From: Congeria kusceri
Lineage: Eukaryota; Mollusca; Bivalvia; Myida; Dreissenidae
Assembly: GCA_027627225.1 (NCBI GenBank)
Contig: JAPFQT010000086.1
Span: 496,001 to 560,000 of the forward strand
DNA: 64,000 nucleotides
Reading direction: 5' to 3'
Of the stretch, positions 22,442 through 33,600 are shown piece by piece. A model generated the notes under the pieces. The model saw nothing but the letters and a program-made list of their open reading frames with translations, did not search any database and was not told the DNA's origin. Within the stretch, counting starts at the first letter, position 1. Each line of letters starts with the position of its first letter. A program made the translations under genes and the position numbers.

Positions 22442-22955
22442 GACAATGCGAAAAATTACTTGGATTCTAACATAATTTGACATACAGTTGAACCTTGTCA
22501 TCTCAAACTCGGTTAAGTCGAATTTACGGTTAAGTCGCAGTAGAGACAAATTTCCGATTGTCCATCTTCTTATTTCATATTAAATATTGTTGTTTATCTC
22601 GAAGTTTTTAACTCGAAATATCGGATAAGTCGAAGTGAATTTTCATTCCCTAGCTGTAATTTTGCATGTATTATTGCGTGTTTATCTCGAAGTGTCAACA
22701 CGTTTTGCAGCTTAAACCCAATATAATAGCCTAATGACAGATCCCTGTCAATGTTTTTCATACATTGCATACATATTAGCCCGTGTTCTCTAAAAAAGTC
22801 TTTGATATGGGTTGCGTGCGCTTTAATTTAACTATATGTTAATTGATGGTGACATCACTGGAAGCATTGGCCGAACAGTCAAAAGATTCACCGAGCAGCT
22901 GCTAGGTAGCGAAGATATGATCAACAGATTTGTTGACATCGACCGCTGTATTAAA

Positions 22956-24150
22956 ACAAGAGGGCCATGAGGGCCCTAGGACGCTCACCTGAGACCTTGT
23001 AACCCTATTGGAATTAGCATCCCCGAGGCGTGGCTTATTTTTATCCCATGGGCGAGTATGAACAATCTTGAACAAACCTCTGGGCCTTGCGGTAACTTTA
23101 CTACTATATAAAGCAAGTGACCAGTCGGGGTGCCACCAGATTTGACCCCAGGGGCAGAATTTGAACAATCTTTGGACAGGACCACCATGCAATGTTACGT
23201 ACCAAATATAGGAAAGCTGTGGGCCTTGCCGTTTCAGAGGAGATTTTTAGTCATTTTGCTATTTAAGTCTATATAAAACATGTGACCCACGGAACGTGAC
23301 TAAATTTGACCCCAGGGGCATAATTTGAACAATATTTGTAAAGGACCACTATACGGATCTTACATATTAAATATGAAACCTCTAGGCCTTGCGGTTTCAG
23401 AGAAGATTTTAAGACATTTTGCTATTAAAGTTAAAAAAAAAAGTGACCCCCGGGGCATGACCAGTTTTGACTCCAGGGGCATAATTCGAACATAGTTTGT
23501 GGAGGACTACTATAATATGATGTTACATACCAAATAAGAAACCTCTGGGCTTTGCGGTTTCTGAGGAGAAGATTTTAAAAGTCATTTTGCTATTAGTCTA
23601 AATAAATAATGTGACCCCCGGGGCGTGGCCAGTTTTGACCCCAGGGGCATCATTTGAACAATATTTGTAGAAGACCACAATAGGATGTTACATAGCACAT
23701 ATGAAACCTCTGGGCCTTGCGGTTTCAGAGAAGATTTTTAAAGACATTTTGCTATTTAAGTTTATATAAACCATGTGAACCCCGGGGCTTGGCCAGTTTT
23801 AACCCAAGGGGCATAGTTTGAACAATGTTTGTGGAGGACCACTTGAGGATGTTACATACAAAATATGAAACCTCTGGGCCCTGCGGTTTCAGAGAAGATA
23901 TTTTAAGTTTACAGTTTTTAAATCTATTTTTAGCTCTGGTGACCTACATTTGCAGCGGACCGTAAATTGGAACAACTTTGAAAGAGGGTCACCTAATGAT
24001 CATCCCTGTGAAGTTTGGTGCAAATCTGCAAAGTAGTTTAGGAGATGTTGTTTGACTGAAAAGTTGATGACGCACGAACGCATACACGCACGACGGACAA
24101 CGGGCGATCACAAAAGCTCACCATGAGCACGTTGTGCTCAGGTGAGCTTA
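22956..24150 (+). mobile_element. Helentron/DINE-like element with 164-bp core repeats
   Basis: It starts acaag, then a perfect hairpin AGGGCC-ATGAG-GGCCCT (22961-22977) and the subterminal word GCTCACCTGAG. It ends with the hairpin GAGCAC-GTT-GTGCTC (24125-24139) overlapping CTCAGGTGAGC, the exact reverse complement of the 5' word, and an A-rich end. The core holds five imperfect units (ttgaccccaggggcataattt at about 23142, 23306, 23467, 23635 and 23799), a period near 164 bp. Open frames inside are by-products. I infer the class from structure. 'pearl' is the bivalve name for similar elements. Confidence 0.7.
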
Positions 24151-24636
24151 TAAAAACTTTCTGTTCAACACACTCTCCAAACAGAAAGACATAAAATAAA
24201 ATAAAAAGTAAATAAAAAGTGACTTTTTCCTTATGTGTACTATGTTATTTGTGCTATGATTCATATGGTTGTTTTTGTCATGCTTTGATGTGTATGTTCA
24301 ACTTGTTATGTTTTGTGCAGAAATGTTAATTGCAATTGTTACATTTATAAATGTAATAATCAAATAAAATACTAAAATAGTACCGGTAATTTTAATAATA
24401 ATATCATCTTTATAATAATGACAGCCAAAACGTAAGCATCGACAAACAGTTAAATGTAACCCAATGCTACTTTCACAACGTTCGAGTTCAGATAAGTCAA
24501 ACTACCGATATATTAAAGTCGCTATTGCATTCCCGCCAACTTCGAGATAACGAGGTACAGCTGCATGTTTTTGCAATTGCAATTGGAACTACTGTTTACC
24601 CTGCTCTGCTCAGAATTGGGAATTCTTTTTGCATCA

Positions 24637-24906
24637 TTTATTGGGTAGTTTAACAATGATAATTTTGTCCTTTGCCCATAGAAAAAATTTGTGAGTATCA
24701 TGTTAGAATACACTTTCTAACATAATAACATTTAGTTTTATTTCACTTTATCAAAGGCCACCTTGTTTTAGCATAGTTTATTGGGTAATTCAACAATGAT
24801 AATTTTGTCCTTTGCCCATAGAAAAAATTAGCGAGTATCATGTTAGAATACACTTTCTAACATAACAACATTTAGTTTTATTTCACTTTATCAAAGGCCG
24901 CCTTGT
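24637..24906 (+). repeat. 140-bp tandem duplication
   Basis: The block from ttgggtagtttaacaatg to tcaaaggcc at 24641 recurs at 24781 with few differences, an offset of 140 bases. Confidence 0.85.
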
Positions 24907-25029
24907 TATATACTCAAACTGCAAGAAACATAACCCAACATTTGTAAAATAAACTAAATGCCTGTTGGCAAAATGTCGAGCCCATTGTCAATAAAGTAAC
25001 TCGTATTGTATTTATTTAACATCTCATTT

Positions 25030-25330
25030 TCTAACAAGCAGATCTCGTTTGACCTCTAAGCATGACTTTGACGCTAGGGAAACAGGTCTTGCATGCAACA
25101 TGCCATCTCCACATGGTGACCATTTGTGGCAACTTATTTTAAAATTGCCTGATGAATGATAAAGTTACAGTCCGGGCAAACTGTATTACGCCCATGTTTG
25201 ACCTTTTAGCTAGAGACACAGGTCTTGCGCATGACATGCCGTCTCCACATGGTGAACATTTGAGGCATGTTACTTTAAAATTGCCTGATGAATGAGGAAG
25301 TTAGAGTCCAGACAAGATCGAGCGGACAGG
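25030..25330 (+). repeat. two tandem copies of the TGACCTTGACCT-type repeat
   Basis: Two units of about 160 bp share caggtcttgc..gcaacatgcc, tctccacatggtgaacatttg and aaaattgcctgatgaatga. They are diverged relatives of the 121-bp array unit at 7.5 kb. The interval ends with gacaagatcgagcggacagg, like the gacggga run after that array. Confidence 0.7.
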
Positions 25331-25814
25331 CAACTTAGTCGAGCTGACCGCACGCGGGCTCAACAAGAAAAATAAATATATTAACATAGGGTTTTAAAGA
25401 TCGGATCGCAGTCAGCGCAAGCTAGACCGCCGTGAAATAAAATGATTTTACAGCTAACATTTTATTCCACATCTACAAGTACACTACCAATAACGCCAAG
25501 TCATATGGTTGTGTTTTGTCTGCACTGTTTACCAGTAAATTGCGTATTACAATTCACAATTCCTTAGGAATAAAAGATAGTGAATTTACATTAAGTTCGC
25601 ACTAAATCTATGATAATATAATGACGGACACAGGGCTATAAGAAAATACTTACTACTGCGACATGTCGTGTCAAACTTGCATGTGCAATAAAAAAATATT
25701 GTGTTTCATATAATTAGAAATATTTTACAAATTTGAATCGAAAGTTACCTTTTGTTTCATACTTTACAGGCTAACTCATTTTTAGTATATGCGACTTTTA
25801 ACTGCATGTAATTA

Positions 25815-26022
25815 GTTTAGTTTAAACCTATGTATTTTAGCTCGATTGCATCGAAAGCCTAAGGCTTATTGAGACACTCTCGAGTCTGTTTCCTAGGTAG
25901 AACCAGTACTTGGTGTCTTTGGGGGGTATCTTGAGTACGTTCCAAGAGTGGGGATCAAACCCGGGACATCCTGGTCGCGAAGCGGACACCATATCCACTA
26001 CGCCACCCCGACCTCAATGTAA
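25815..26022 (-). mobile_element. full-length tRNA-derived SINE with 12-bp target duplication
   Basis: The minus strand starts with a tRNA-like head (GGTGGCGTAGTGGATATGG ... GGGTTTGATCCCC, A and B boxes). It continues through ccaagtactggttctac and gagtgtctcaataagcc, and ends in gctaaaatacataggtttaaac. The perfect duplication TGCATGTAATTA flanks it (25803-25814 and 26023-26034), which marks LINE-assisted retrotransposition. The tail ends in imperfect aactaa repeats rather than poly(A). The target lies at the TTAA border of the inverted-repeat element remnant that follows. Confidence 0.85.
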
Positions 26023-26031
26023 TGCATGTAA

Positions 26032-26150
26032 TTAAAGGGACTTGTTCACAGATTTTCAAATTTTTTGAAGTATGCAATTAAATGTCTTAATTTTAGATTT
26101 AAGCATCGGAATTGAACTGCTAAAGTATAATAACAAGAAAAGTATTTAGA
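26032..26150 (+). mobile_element. end fragment of the tRNA-carrying TTAA element
   Basis: ttaaagggacttgttcacag, attaaatgtcttaa and gatttaagcatcggaatt match the reverse strand of the right end of the element at 4170-4681 almost base for base for about 115 bases. The remainder has been replaced by the cored element that starts at 26152. Confidence 0.75.
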
Positions 26151-26151
26151 A

Positions 26152-26922
26152 ACAAGATTCTGTGTTTGATAAACACATATGCCCCCGGTTGGTGCTGGGT
26201 AGTCCATTTCTTAGTCCAAATTAGGTGAAGGTCAAAGTGAGGTTGGGTGATATAGTGGATTGGGAACGGTCATAAGCAAAAACTGTAAATATCCAAGTGT
26301 TGTAGTAAGCGGTGTTGGTGCTAGACAAAACGGTAAAATCTAGTTAACCAAGAACTGGCACTTTTGAATTATTATAAGTTCAAATTAGTTGAAGGTCAAG
26401 GTCAAAGTAAACTTGGGTGATGTGGGTGGATAGGGGATGGTCATCAGCAACAACTGTGAAAGTATCCAAGTGTTGTAGCAAGCGGTGTTGGTGCTAGACG
26501 AAATGGTAAAATCTAGGTAACCAAGAAACAGCCCATTTGAATTATTCTAAGTGCAAATTAGGTCAAGGTCAAAGTATGGTTGGGTGATATGGGTGGATTG
26601 GGAACGGTCATAAATAACAACTGTGTAAATATCTAAGTGTTGTAATAAGCGGTGTTGGTGCTAGACGAAACCGGTAAAATGTAGTTAACCAAGAAATGGA
26701 TTTTTGAATTATTATAAGTCCAAATTAGGTCAAGGTCTAGCTCAAATTGAGGTTGGGTGATATGGGTGGATAGGGAATGGTCATAAGCAACAACTGTGTA
26801 AGCATCAAAGTGTTGTAGTAAGCGGTGTTGGTGCTAGACGAAACAGTAAAATCTAGTTTACCTTGTCACGGACAGAAGGACAGACAGGACGATCACTATA
26901 TGCCTCCTGCGGGGGCATAAAG
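26152..26922 (+). mobile_element. Helentron/DINE-like element (TATGCCCCC type), 170-bp core
   Basis: It starts acaagattct, then a perfect hairpin GTGTTT-GAT-AAACAC (26162-26176) and subterminal TATGCCCCC. It ends with tgcctcctgcgggggcata (reverse complement of the 5' word). The core unit (aagcggtgttggtgctagac at 26307, 26480, 26647 and 26820) repeats every 167-173 bp. Copies of the same family lie at 51272 and 58504. Confidence 0.7.
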
Positions 26923-26934
26923 ATAGAAAAGAAA

Positions 26935-28142
26935 AACAAGAGGGTCATAAGGCCCTAGGTCGCTCACCTGAGGGGCTAAGGAACTTCTGTTCTAAGCAAG
27001 TTTTATGATGATTTGGCTAACAATGTGGCCTCTAGAGTGTTCACAAGCTGTTTTTGCAATTTTGCCTGGTGACCTAGTTTTTGACCCCACACAGGTTGTC
27101 AACCAAGTTGCAAAGAAAATATAGGAACAATATAGGAATATTTTCATCAAAAATACAGGACTTTTGGATGATTTTTTGGACAAAACATATGAATTTAATG
27201 TTAAAAATACTTCATCTAAATGAAAATATGGGATCACATTCTAGCCTGATAAGTCTTCCAGCTTGCGTTTTAATGAAAAATTATTTGCTAAACATTTTCA
27301 TGCTCATCAATTGGCAACTGAGACATGTATGCTATGAACTAACAATAATCTGAGTGTTTAAGTTTGATGCGAGCAAAGCGAGCGAGAAAAAATCAACATA
27401 TAGGTTCCCGATATAGGTTCACGGACCAATTTCAGGCGCGTGAATGACAAAATTTCGCAAAAATATAGGATACAATTCTTAAATATAGGTAAATATAGGA
27501 AATATAGGTTTGTCAAAATATAGAATTTCTTTCCAAAATATAGTAATATAGGAATCGGTTGACAGCCTGCCCACATGACCCAGTTACGAACGTGTCCCAG
27601 GTATTATTTGGACAAATGTTCTTAGAATTTTTCACGATGATTGGGCTATAAATGTGGCATCTAGAGTATTCACAAGCTTTTTTTTCAATTGGTCCTGGTG
27701 ACCTAGTTTTTGACCCAACATGAGCTAGTTTGAAACTCGTCTGTGAAATCATTGAAACAAATGTTCTGAACAAGTTTCAAGAATATTGTGACTTCTAGAG
27801 TGTTCACAAGCTTTTTCTTCAATTTGGCCTAGTGAGCTCGTCCGAGATATTATTGAAACAAATGTTCTGAGCGAGTTTCAAGACGAATGGGTAAAAAATA
27901 TGACTTTAAGAGTGTTCACAAGCTTTTTATTCAATTTGACCTAGTGATCTAGTTTTTGACTCCACATGACGCAGTTATGAAATCGTCCATGATATCTTTG
28001 GGACAAATGTTCTAAGCAAGTTTCATAAAGATTGGGCAACAAATGTAGCCTCTAGAGTGTTCACAAGGTTAATGTTGACAACGAACGACTCACGACCGTC
28101 AAAAGGCGATCACAAAAGCATGTTGTGCTCAGGTGAACTAAA
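26935..28142 (+). mobile_element. Helentron/DINE-like element (GCTCACCTGAG type)
   Basis: The 5' part acaagagggtcataaggccct gives a degenerate hairpin, followed by GCTCACCTGAG. The 3' end is gcatgttgtgctcaggtgaac. The core units contain ctctagagtgttcacaagct and gacctagtttttgacccc, and an AT-rich insertion of about 450 bases (27110-27560) interrupts the first ones. It lies 12 bases beyond the preceding element, so two families are adjacent in the same orientation. Confidence 0.65.
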
Positions 28143-28440
28143 AACTTGGTCTCACCAGGGTTGGAACCCGGGACCTCCAGATTAAAAGGCTATCATCTTA
28201 ACCACTCGGGTCATTTCGACTTTATTACTTATTTACTTTATGTAAGTGTTCCACGTGTTGTCAACAATTTCAACGAAATTAACAGAAACACTCGTATTTA
28301 TTCCATTGTTTAAACTAAAACGTTTTTACAGTATATTTCTAGGTCCATAGCGTTATTTTGCTCCTTTGTATACATTATTTTCTTTTATTTTCGAAATTGG
28401 TGACCAAAAGTTAAACAATTTTCAATTCGTCATTCGTGAA
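28143..28440 (-). mobile_element. partial tRNA-carrying repeat, 5' end worn
   Basis: Read on the minus strand, this interval follows the inner sequence of the element at 4200-4536: aaaataaaag, gagcaaaataac, tttctgttaatttcgttgaa, acacttacataaagtaa. It ends in the tRNA-like unit GATAGCCTTTTAATCTGGAG with GGTTCCAACCC. The terminal inverted repeats are no longer recognisable. Confidence 0.65.
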
Positions 28441-28500
28441 GTTTTATTCACACTCAAAATATAAAATGTTTTTATTTTAGATAACAGATAACAAATATTA

Positions 28501-31207
28501 ACAAGAGAGCCACAAGGCCCTAAGTCGCTCACCTGAGGGGCTAAGGAACTTAACTGTTTTGAGCAAGTTTCATGAAGATTCGGCATAAAATATTGGCCTC
28601 TAGAGTGTTCACAAGCTTTTTTTTTCAATTTGACCTGGTGACACAGCTTTTTACCCCACGTAACCCTAACCATAACCCTAACCTGGTTTCAAACTTGTTG
28701 CAGATATCATTGCAACAAATGTTCTAAGCAAGTTTTGTGATGATTGGCCTATAAATGTGGCCTCTAGAGTGTTCACAAGCTTTTTCTATAATTTGTCCTT
28801 GTGATCTAGTTTTTTTACCCCACATGACACAGTTTCGAACTCATCCGAGATAACATTGAAATAAATGTTATGATCAAGTTTCAAGAAGATTGGGCAAAAA
28901 ATATGACTTCTGGTGTTCACAAGTTCTAGAGTTTAATTTGCCCTCGTGACCTAGTTTTTGACCCCATGTGACCCAGTTTTGAACCCATCTGAGATATCAT
29001 TGGGACAAATGTTCTGAGTATGTTCCATTATGATTGGGCTATAAATTTAGTCTCCAGAGTATTCACAAACTTTTTTCTTCAATAGGGCCTGGGGACCTAG
29101 TTTTTAACCTCACCTGACCCAGTTTCAAACTCGTCTGATATATCATTGGGACAAATGTTCTCAGCAAGTTTCATAATGATTGGGCTACAAATGTGGCCTG
29201 TAGAGTGTTCACAAGCCTTTTCTTCAATTTGGCCTGTTGTTCTAGTTTTTGACCCTAGGTGACCCATTTGAAACTTGTTTGAGATATTATTGAAACATGT
29301 TCTGAGCGAGTTTTAAGAAGATTGGGGTAAAAAATATGACTTCTAGGGTGTTCACAAGCTTTTTATTTAATATGGCCTAGTGACCTAGCTTTTGACCCCA
29401 CATGACCAAGTTCCAAACTCGTTTGAGATATTATTAGAACAAATGTTCTGGGCAAGTTTTATGAATATTGGGCAATAAATGTGGCCTCTAGAGTGTTCAC
29501 AAGCTTTTTAAAGTTTTCAATATAGCCATATAAGGAAAATGCCGTCCCCTGGCAGCCATGTTTTTCAACTTAGCAGAACCATTTTCGAATTCAGCCGAGA
29601 TATCATAAGAACAAATGTTCTGAGCAAGTTTCATGTTGACTGGGCAAATTATGTGACTTTTGGAGCGTTCACAAGCTTATTACTTAGTCATATAAGAAAA
29701 ACTGCCTCGCCCTCTGGTGGCCATGTTTTTCAATGGAGAGAAACCATGTTCGAATTTGGCCTAGATATCATAAAAACAAATGTTCTGAGCAAATTTAATT
29801 TTCATCGGGCTATAGATGTGACTTCTAGAGTGTTCACAAGCTTTTTCTTAAATTTGACCTAGTGATCTATTTTTGGCCCCACATGACCAGTTTCGAACTC
29901 ATTCGCGATATCATTGGGACAAATGTTTTGGGCAAGTTTCAAGAAGATCGGGCAATAAATGTGGCCTCTAGAGTGTTCACAAGCTTTTTAAAGTTTTCAA
30001 TATAGCCATATAACGAAAACTGCCCAGCCCCGTGGCAGCCATGTTTTTTCAACGGAGTGGAACCATTTTCGAACTTGGCTGAGATATCATAAGAACAAAT
30101 GTTCTGAGCAAGTTTTATGTTGATTGGGCAAAAAATGTGAGTTCTAGAGTTTTCACAACCTTTTTCTATAGCCATATAAGAAAAATTGCTCCGCCTCCTG
30201 GTAGCCATGTTTTTCCACTGAGTGGAACCATTTACAAAGTGACCGAGATATCACAAGAACAAATATTCTGAGCAAGTTTCATGCTGATTGGGCAAAAAAT
30301 GTGACTCCTAGTGTTCACAAGCTTTTTCTTCAATTTGACCTAGTGACCTAGTTTTTGACCCCACATGACCAAGTTTCGAACTCGTCCGAGAAATCATTGG
30401 GACAAATGTTCTGGGCAAGTTTCATGAACATTGAGCAATAAATGTGGCCTCTAGAGTGTTTACAAGCTTGTCAAAGTTTTCCATAAAGCCATATAAGGAA
30501 AACTGCCCGCCCTGTGGCAGCTATGTTTTTCATCGGAGTGGAACAACTGTCAAACTCGGATGAGATATGATAAGAACAAATGTACATAGCAAGTTTCATG
30601 TTGATTGGGTAAAACATGTGACTTCTAGAGTGTTCACAAGCTTTTTCTATAGCCAAATAAGGAAAACTGCCCTGCCCCCTGGCAGCCATGTTTTTCAATG
30701 GAGCAGAACCATTTTCCAACTCGGCCGCGATATCATAAGAACGCATATTCTGAGCAAGTTTCGTGAAGATTGGGTAAAAAATGTCACTTCAAGATTGTTC
30801 ACAACCTTTATCTATAACCATATAAAGAAAACTGCCCTACCCCCTGACGACCATGTTCTTCAACGGACCGGAAACATTTTTGAACTCTGCCGAGATATCA
30901 TTAGAACAAATGTTCTGAACGAATTTTATGTTGATTGGGCAAAAAATATGACTTTTCAAGTGTTCACATGCTCTTTCTTCAATTTGACCTAGTGACCTAG
31001 TTTTTGACCTCACATGACCCAGTCTAAACCTTGGCCAAGATATCATTGGTACAAATGTTCAGATTAAGTTTCTTGAAGATTGGCCAATAAATGTGGCCTC
31101 TAGAGTATCCACAATGTAAATGTTGACGACACACGCCGGACGACGCATGACAAACAAAAGGCAATCACAAAAGCCCACCATGAGCACGTTGTGCTCAGGT
31201 GAGCTAA
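28501..31207 (+). mobile_element. long Helentron/DINE-like element, many about 150-bp core units
   Basis: It starts acaagagagccacaaggccc with GCTCACCTGAG and ends GAGCAC-GTT-GTGCTC, then CTCAGGTGAGC and taaaaa. The 2.7-kb body is filled with units of about 150 bp (gtgttcacaagc, gacctagtttttgacccc, gagatatcattgggacaaatg, gcaagtttcatgaagattggg). From 29510 a second unit type appears (catataaggaaaactgccc...ggcagccatgttttt). The open frames of 70-141 codons on both strands come from this repetition. It is more than twice the length of its relatives, which suggests core expansion. Confidence 0.7.
28651..28684 (-). repeat. short interstitial telomere-like run
   Basis: gtaaccctaaccataaccct + aacc contains about four CCCTAA hexamers with one mismatch, that is (TTAGGG)n on the minus strand. 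It sits inside a core unit of the long cored element. Confidence 0.6.
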
Positions 31208-31209
31208 AA

Positions 31210-31640
31210 ATAACAATAGAACAATAATCACATAATGACGTCAACAATGCATATTAGGTAAATGATTAAATTTAATTTATATAAGATAAACATACATCAT
31301 TTATATAGAAGAGAAAATTCACAGGAAATGAAAAGTACAAACATGCATAAACAGGAGAAAAGGCAATATACATTGAATATAATATATTAATATGAACCAT
31401 ATAGCTAATACCAGTCATTTTAGTTTTAAAGTTTTCGCTATATTCATGATCACAATAAAAACGCGGAAATTAACAACACTAATATATAAGCAAAGGTCCA
31501 TCTTTAAAGCTGTCAAATCACTGCAAAAGTTCTCAGCTATTATGATTCCTTACACGCTTACACGTGATTTAAAATGCTGGCTGTGTTCTACTGAGACGAT
31601 GCAGTGTTAACCATAACGAGGAGATATGACATCAGTTCTG
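31210..31640. other. unassigned AT-rich stretch
   Basis: It lies between the long cored element and the LINE remnant. No gene or repeat was recognised. Confidence 0.45.
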
Positions 31641-31649
31641 CGTGTGGAG

Positions 31650-33600
31650 TTTGTCATAGATGTTCACTCACTGGTAACCCATGTGAACAGACTTTGTCCA
31701 AGAATATGAGCAGCTGGGACATCTCATCAGATGGCGAACAGTGGGATTGAATGCGTGCCAGTTTGGGCTGATCCAGGCAGCCTCTTGCAACACAAGCAGG
31801 TCAGGAACTTCTCGAGTTTGAGGCCGTCTGGGCGAATCCTTGCTATCTTCCATATTGTGGCTGCAGTGAGGCTTTTTGAAGAAAACAAAAATCCGTGTCT
31901 TGTTCTTCATACGTCTGTATTGCCTGCTTACAGATTTACTTCCAGGTTGCTTTTGTTGTAAATGCCCCTTCATTTTAAAGTGTGTCATGTTATGTTGTAG
32001 CTGATATTTGTTAAGTAATCCCATGATATCTGGTATGAAGCCCAGGTTCCCGTGTTCGCACAGCTCTGACAGTCGGTAGGTGAACAGGATGTGGCACGGC
32101 TCATTTGGAGGAAAAGGACATAGTGTTCCCAGAAAAATGTGTTTTTGGAGGTCAATGTGTGCTTTAAGAGATGACATTCCCATCATAGAGGTAACCTTGT
32201 CCAAGCCATAAAGGTGGGGCAGATCTTGAGCATGTTCCAGGCAGTAGTGATGGCTATTTCTAACTGCTGCATATCTGCATTGGTGATCGTGTCCCATAGC
32301 TTGCATCCTAAAGCGTTTTGGGAAGAAGTGTTGATTGCTCTGACACATTAACCCGACACTGACCTTTATGCACGAATATATTACTAATCCGTTACGCTGA
32401 ATACTTAGCTTCTGTATTGGAATTGCATAAAATTTATGTAAGAGTATTCCATTGAAAATACAGTTATCGTATCATTGTACATGTAGGAACAAATCCGAGT
32501 ATAAATATAGGTAATAATTCAAGCGCGTAATCAATGCTAATAGTTCACGAGTGTCAGGTCAATGTGTCTGAGCTATGGTAAATAGCTTTGCAGAAAGGTT
32601 AAGTTTTTACCGTATCTTCCGGACTCTGCCTGACAGGGACAGAAGCATACCTCCAATTGGCTGCTTGGTGCTGTCTCTGTCGTAGGGGTATTTTTCTTGA
32701 GATGTCTGGTACCCTGCTGGATTGGGATGGGCTCTGACACGCATCCACGTGAGATGACACCGCTTGTGCTATGTTGATATAAGTCGGATACGATTCTCAG
32801 CATTTTACCGTTAATTCCGACGTGTCCATACTTTATCGAATGCAGATTGAGCGTCCAGATATGTGCAGACTGCTTCCACATTCGCAGCAGAAATCACGGC
32901 CTACTTAAAGCATACTCGAGACAATTTTGCAGCACTTCTTTTGGTATCCATACTGCAGGTTCTTGAACGTTTACAGAGTTGGTGTGTTCTTGATGCGTTT
33001 AAAAATTAGCTTTGCAAACAAATTTGATATCACTGGTGGAAGCGATATGGCTCTGTGACCTTAAGAAGAGTCTGTTAAGTGTTTCTCCCTTTCCTCTGTA
33101 AGGTCATGCTTGAAACTGGCAGGCATTTTTTCATTGGACATTATTGAATTAAACAGCATACAGAAGAGATGTCAATTCGAGGTCACCATACTTTGGGTGC
33201 TCGTAGGTGACGGTGGCACCTTTGTTCATCAGGTGACCTTTGAACAGCCTTTGCAGTCCTCTGTTGCTTGTTTCGTAGGAAAGATCTCGGTCGGGATGAT
33301 TTTTGCTTGATGGCTTATGTTACGATGTTACACATTCATCTACAAACTGTTTGTGGTTGGCGTCAAACTCAGGGTTCTTTGTAAACGAGTACAGTTTCTA
33401 GAAGTATGTGCTCCATACGTTGAGTGCCACGTCGATCTTTGTTTTACGTTTGCCTTCAAACTCTATTTCACAACCTTACTTTTTGCGTTCTGAGCACTTG
33501 GTGTTGAAAACTTTCCACAAAGATGGTGGATAAATTGTTCGATAAAGTGTCTATTTTTTCTAGTACAACCTGGTCAATGATGTAGAAGTGTTTTTTGAGA
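31650..33600 (-). pseudogene. decayed non-LTR (LINE) retrotransposon, RT and C-terminal part
   Basis: Minus-strand pieces follow the order of a LINE polymerase. Near 33390-33290 is a KNPEFDANHKQFVDE piece. Near 33200-33150 is EHPKYGDLELTSLL. At 32881-32690 is HSIKYGHVGINGKMLRIVSD then LYQHSTSGVISRGCVSEPI and IQQGTRH, the finger/palm part of the reverse transcriptase. At 32348-31668 a 226-codon frame contains LQKHIFLGTLCPF and GNLGFIPDIMGLLNKYQL, typical of the LINE C-terminal region. Stops and frameshifts separate the pieces. The catalytic (F/Y)xDD box was not found and the endonuclease part is absent. It is a dead copy. Confidence 0.7.

Noticed and set aside
30567..30992. 141-codon plus-strand frame, with several similar frames nearby on both strands
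   Set aside because: It is a translation of the about 150-bp core units of the long cored element; the repeated peptide words follow the DNA period.
22956..31207. Autonomous Helitron or other transposase gene within the cored elements
   Set aside because: No Rep, helicase or DDE motif was found in any frame, so all these copies are non-autonomous.
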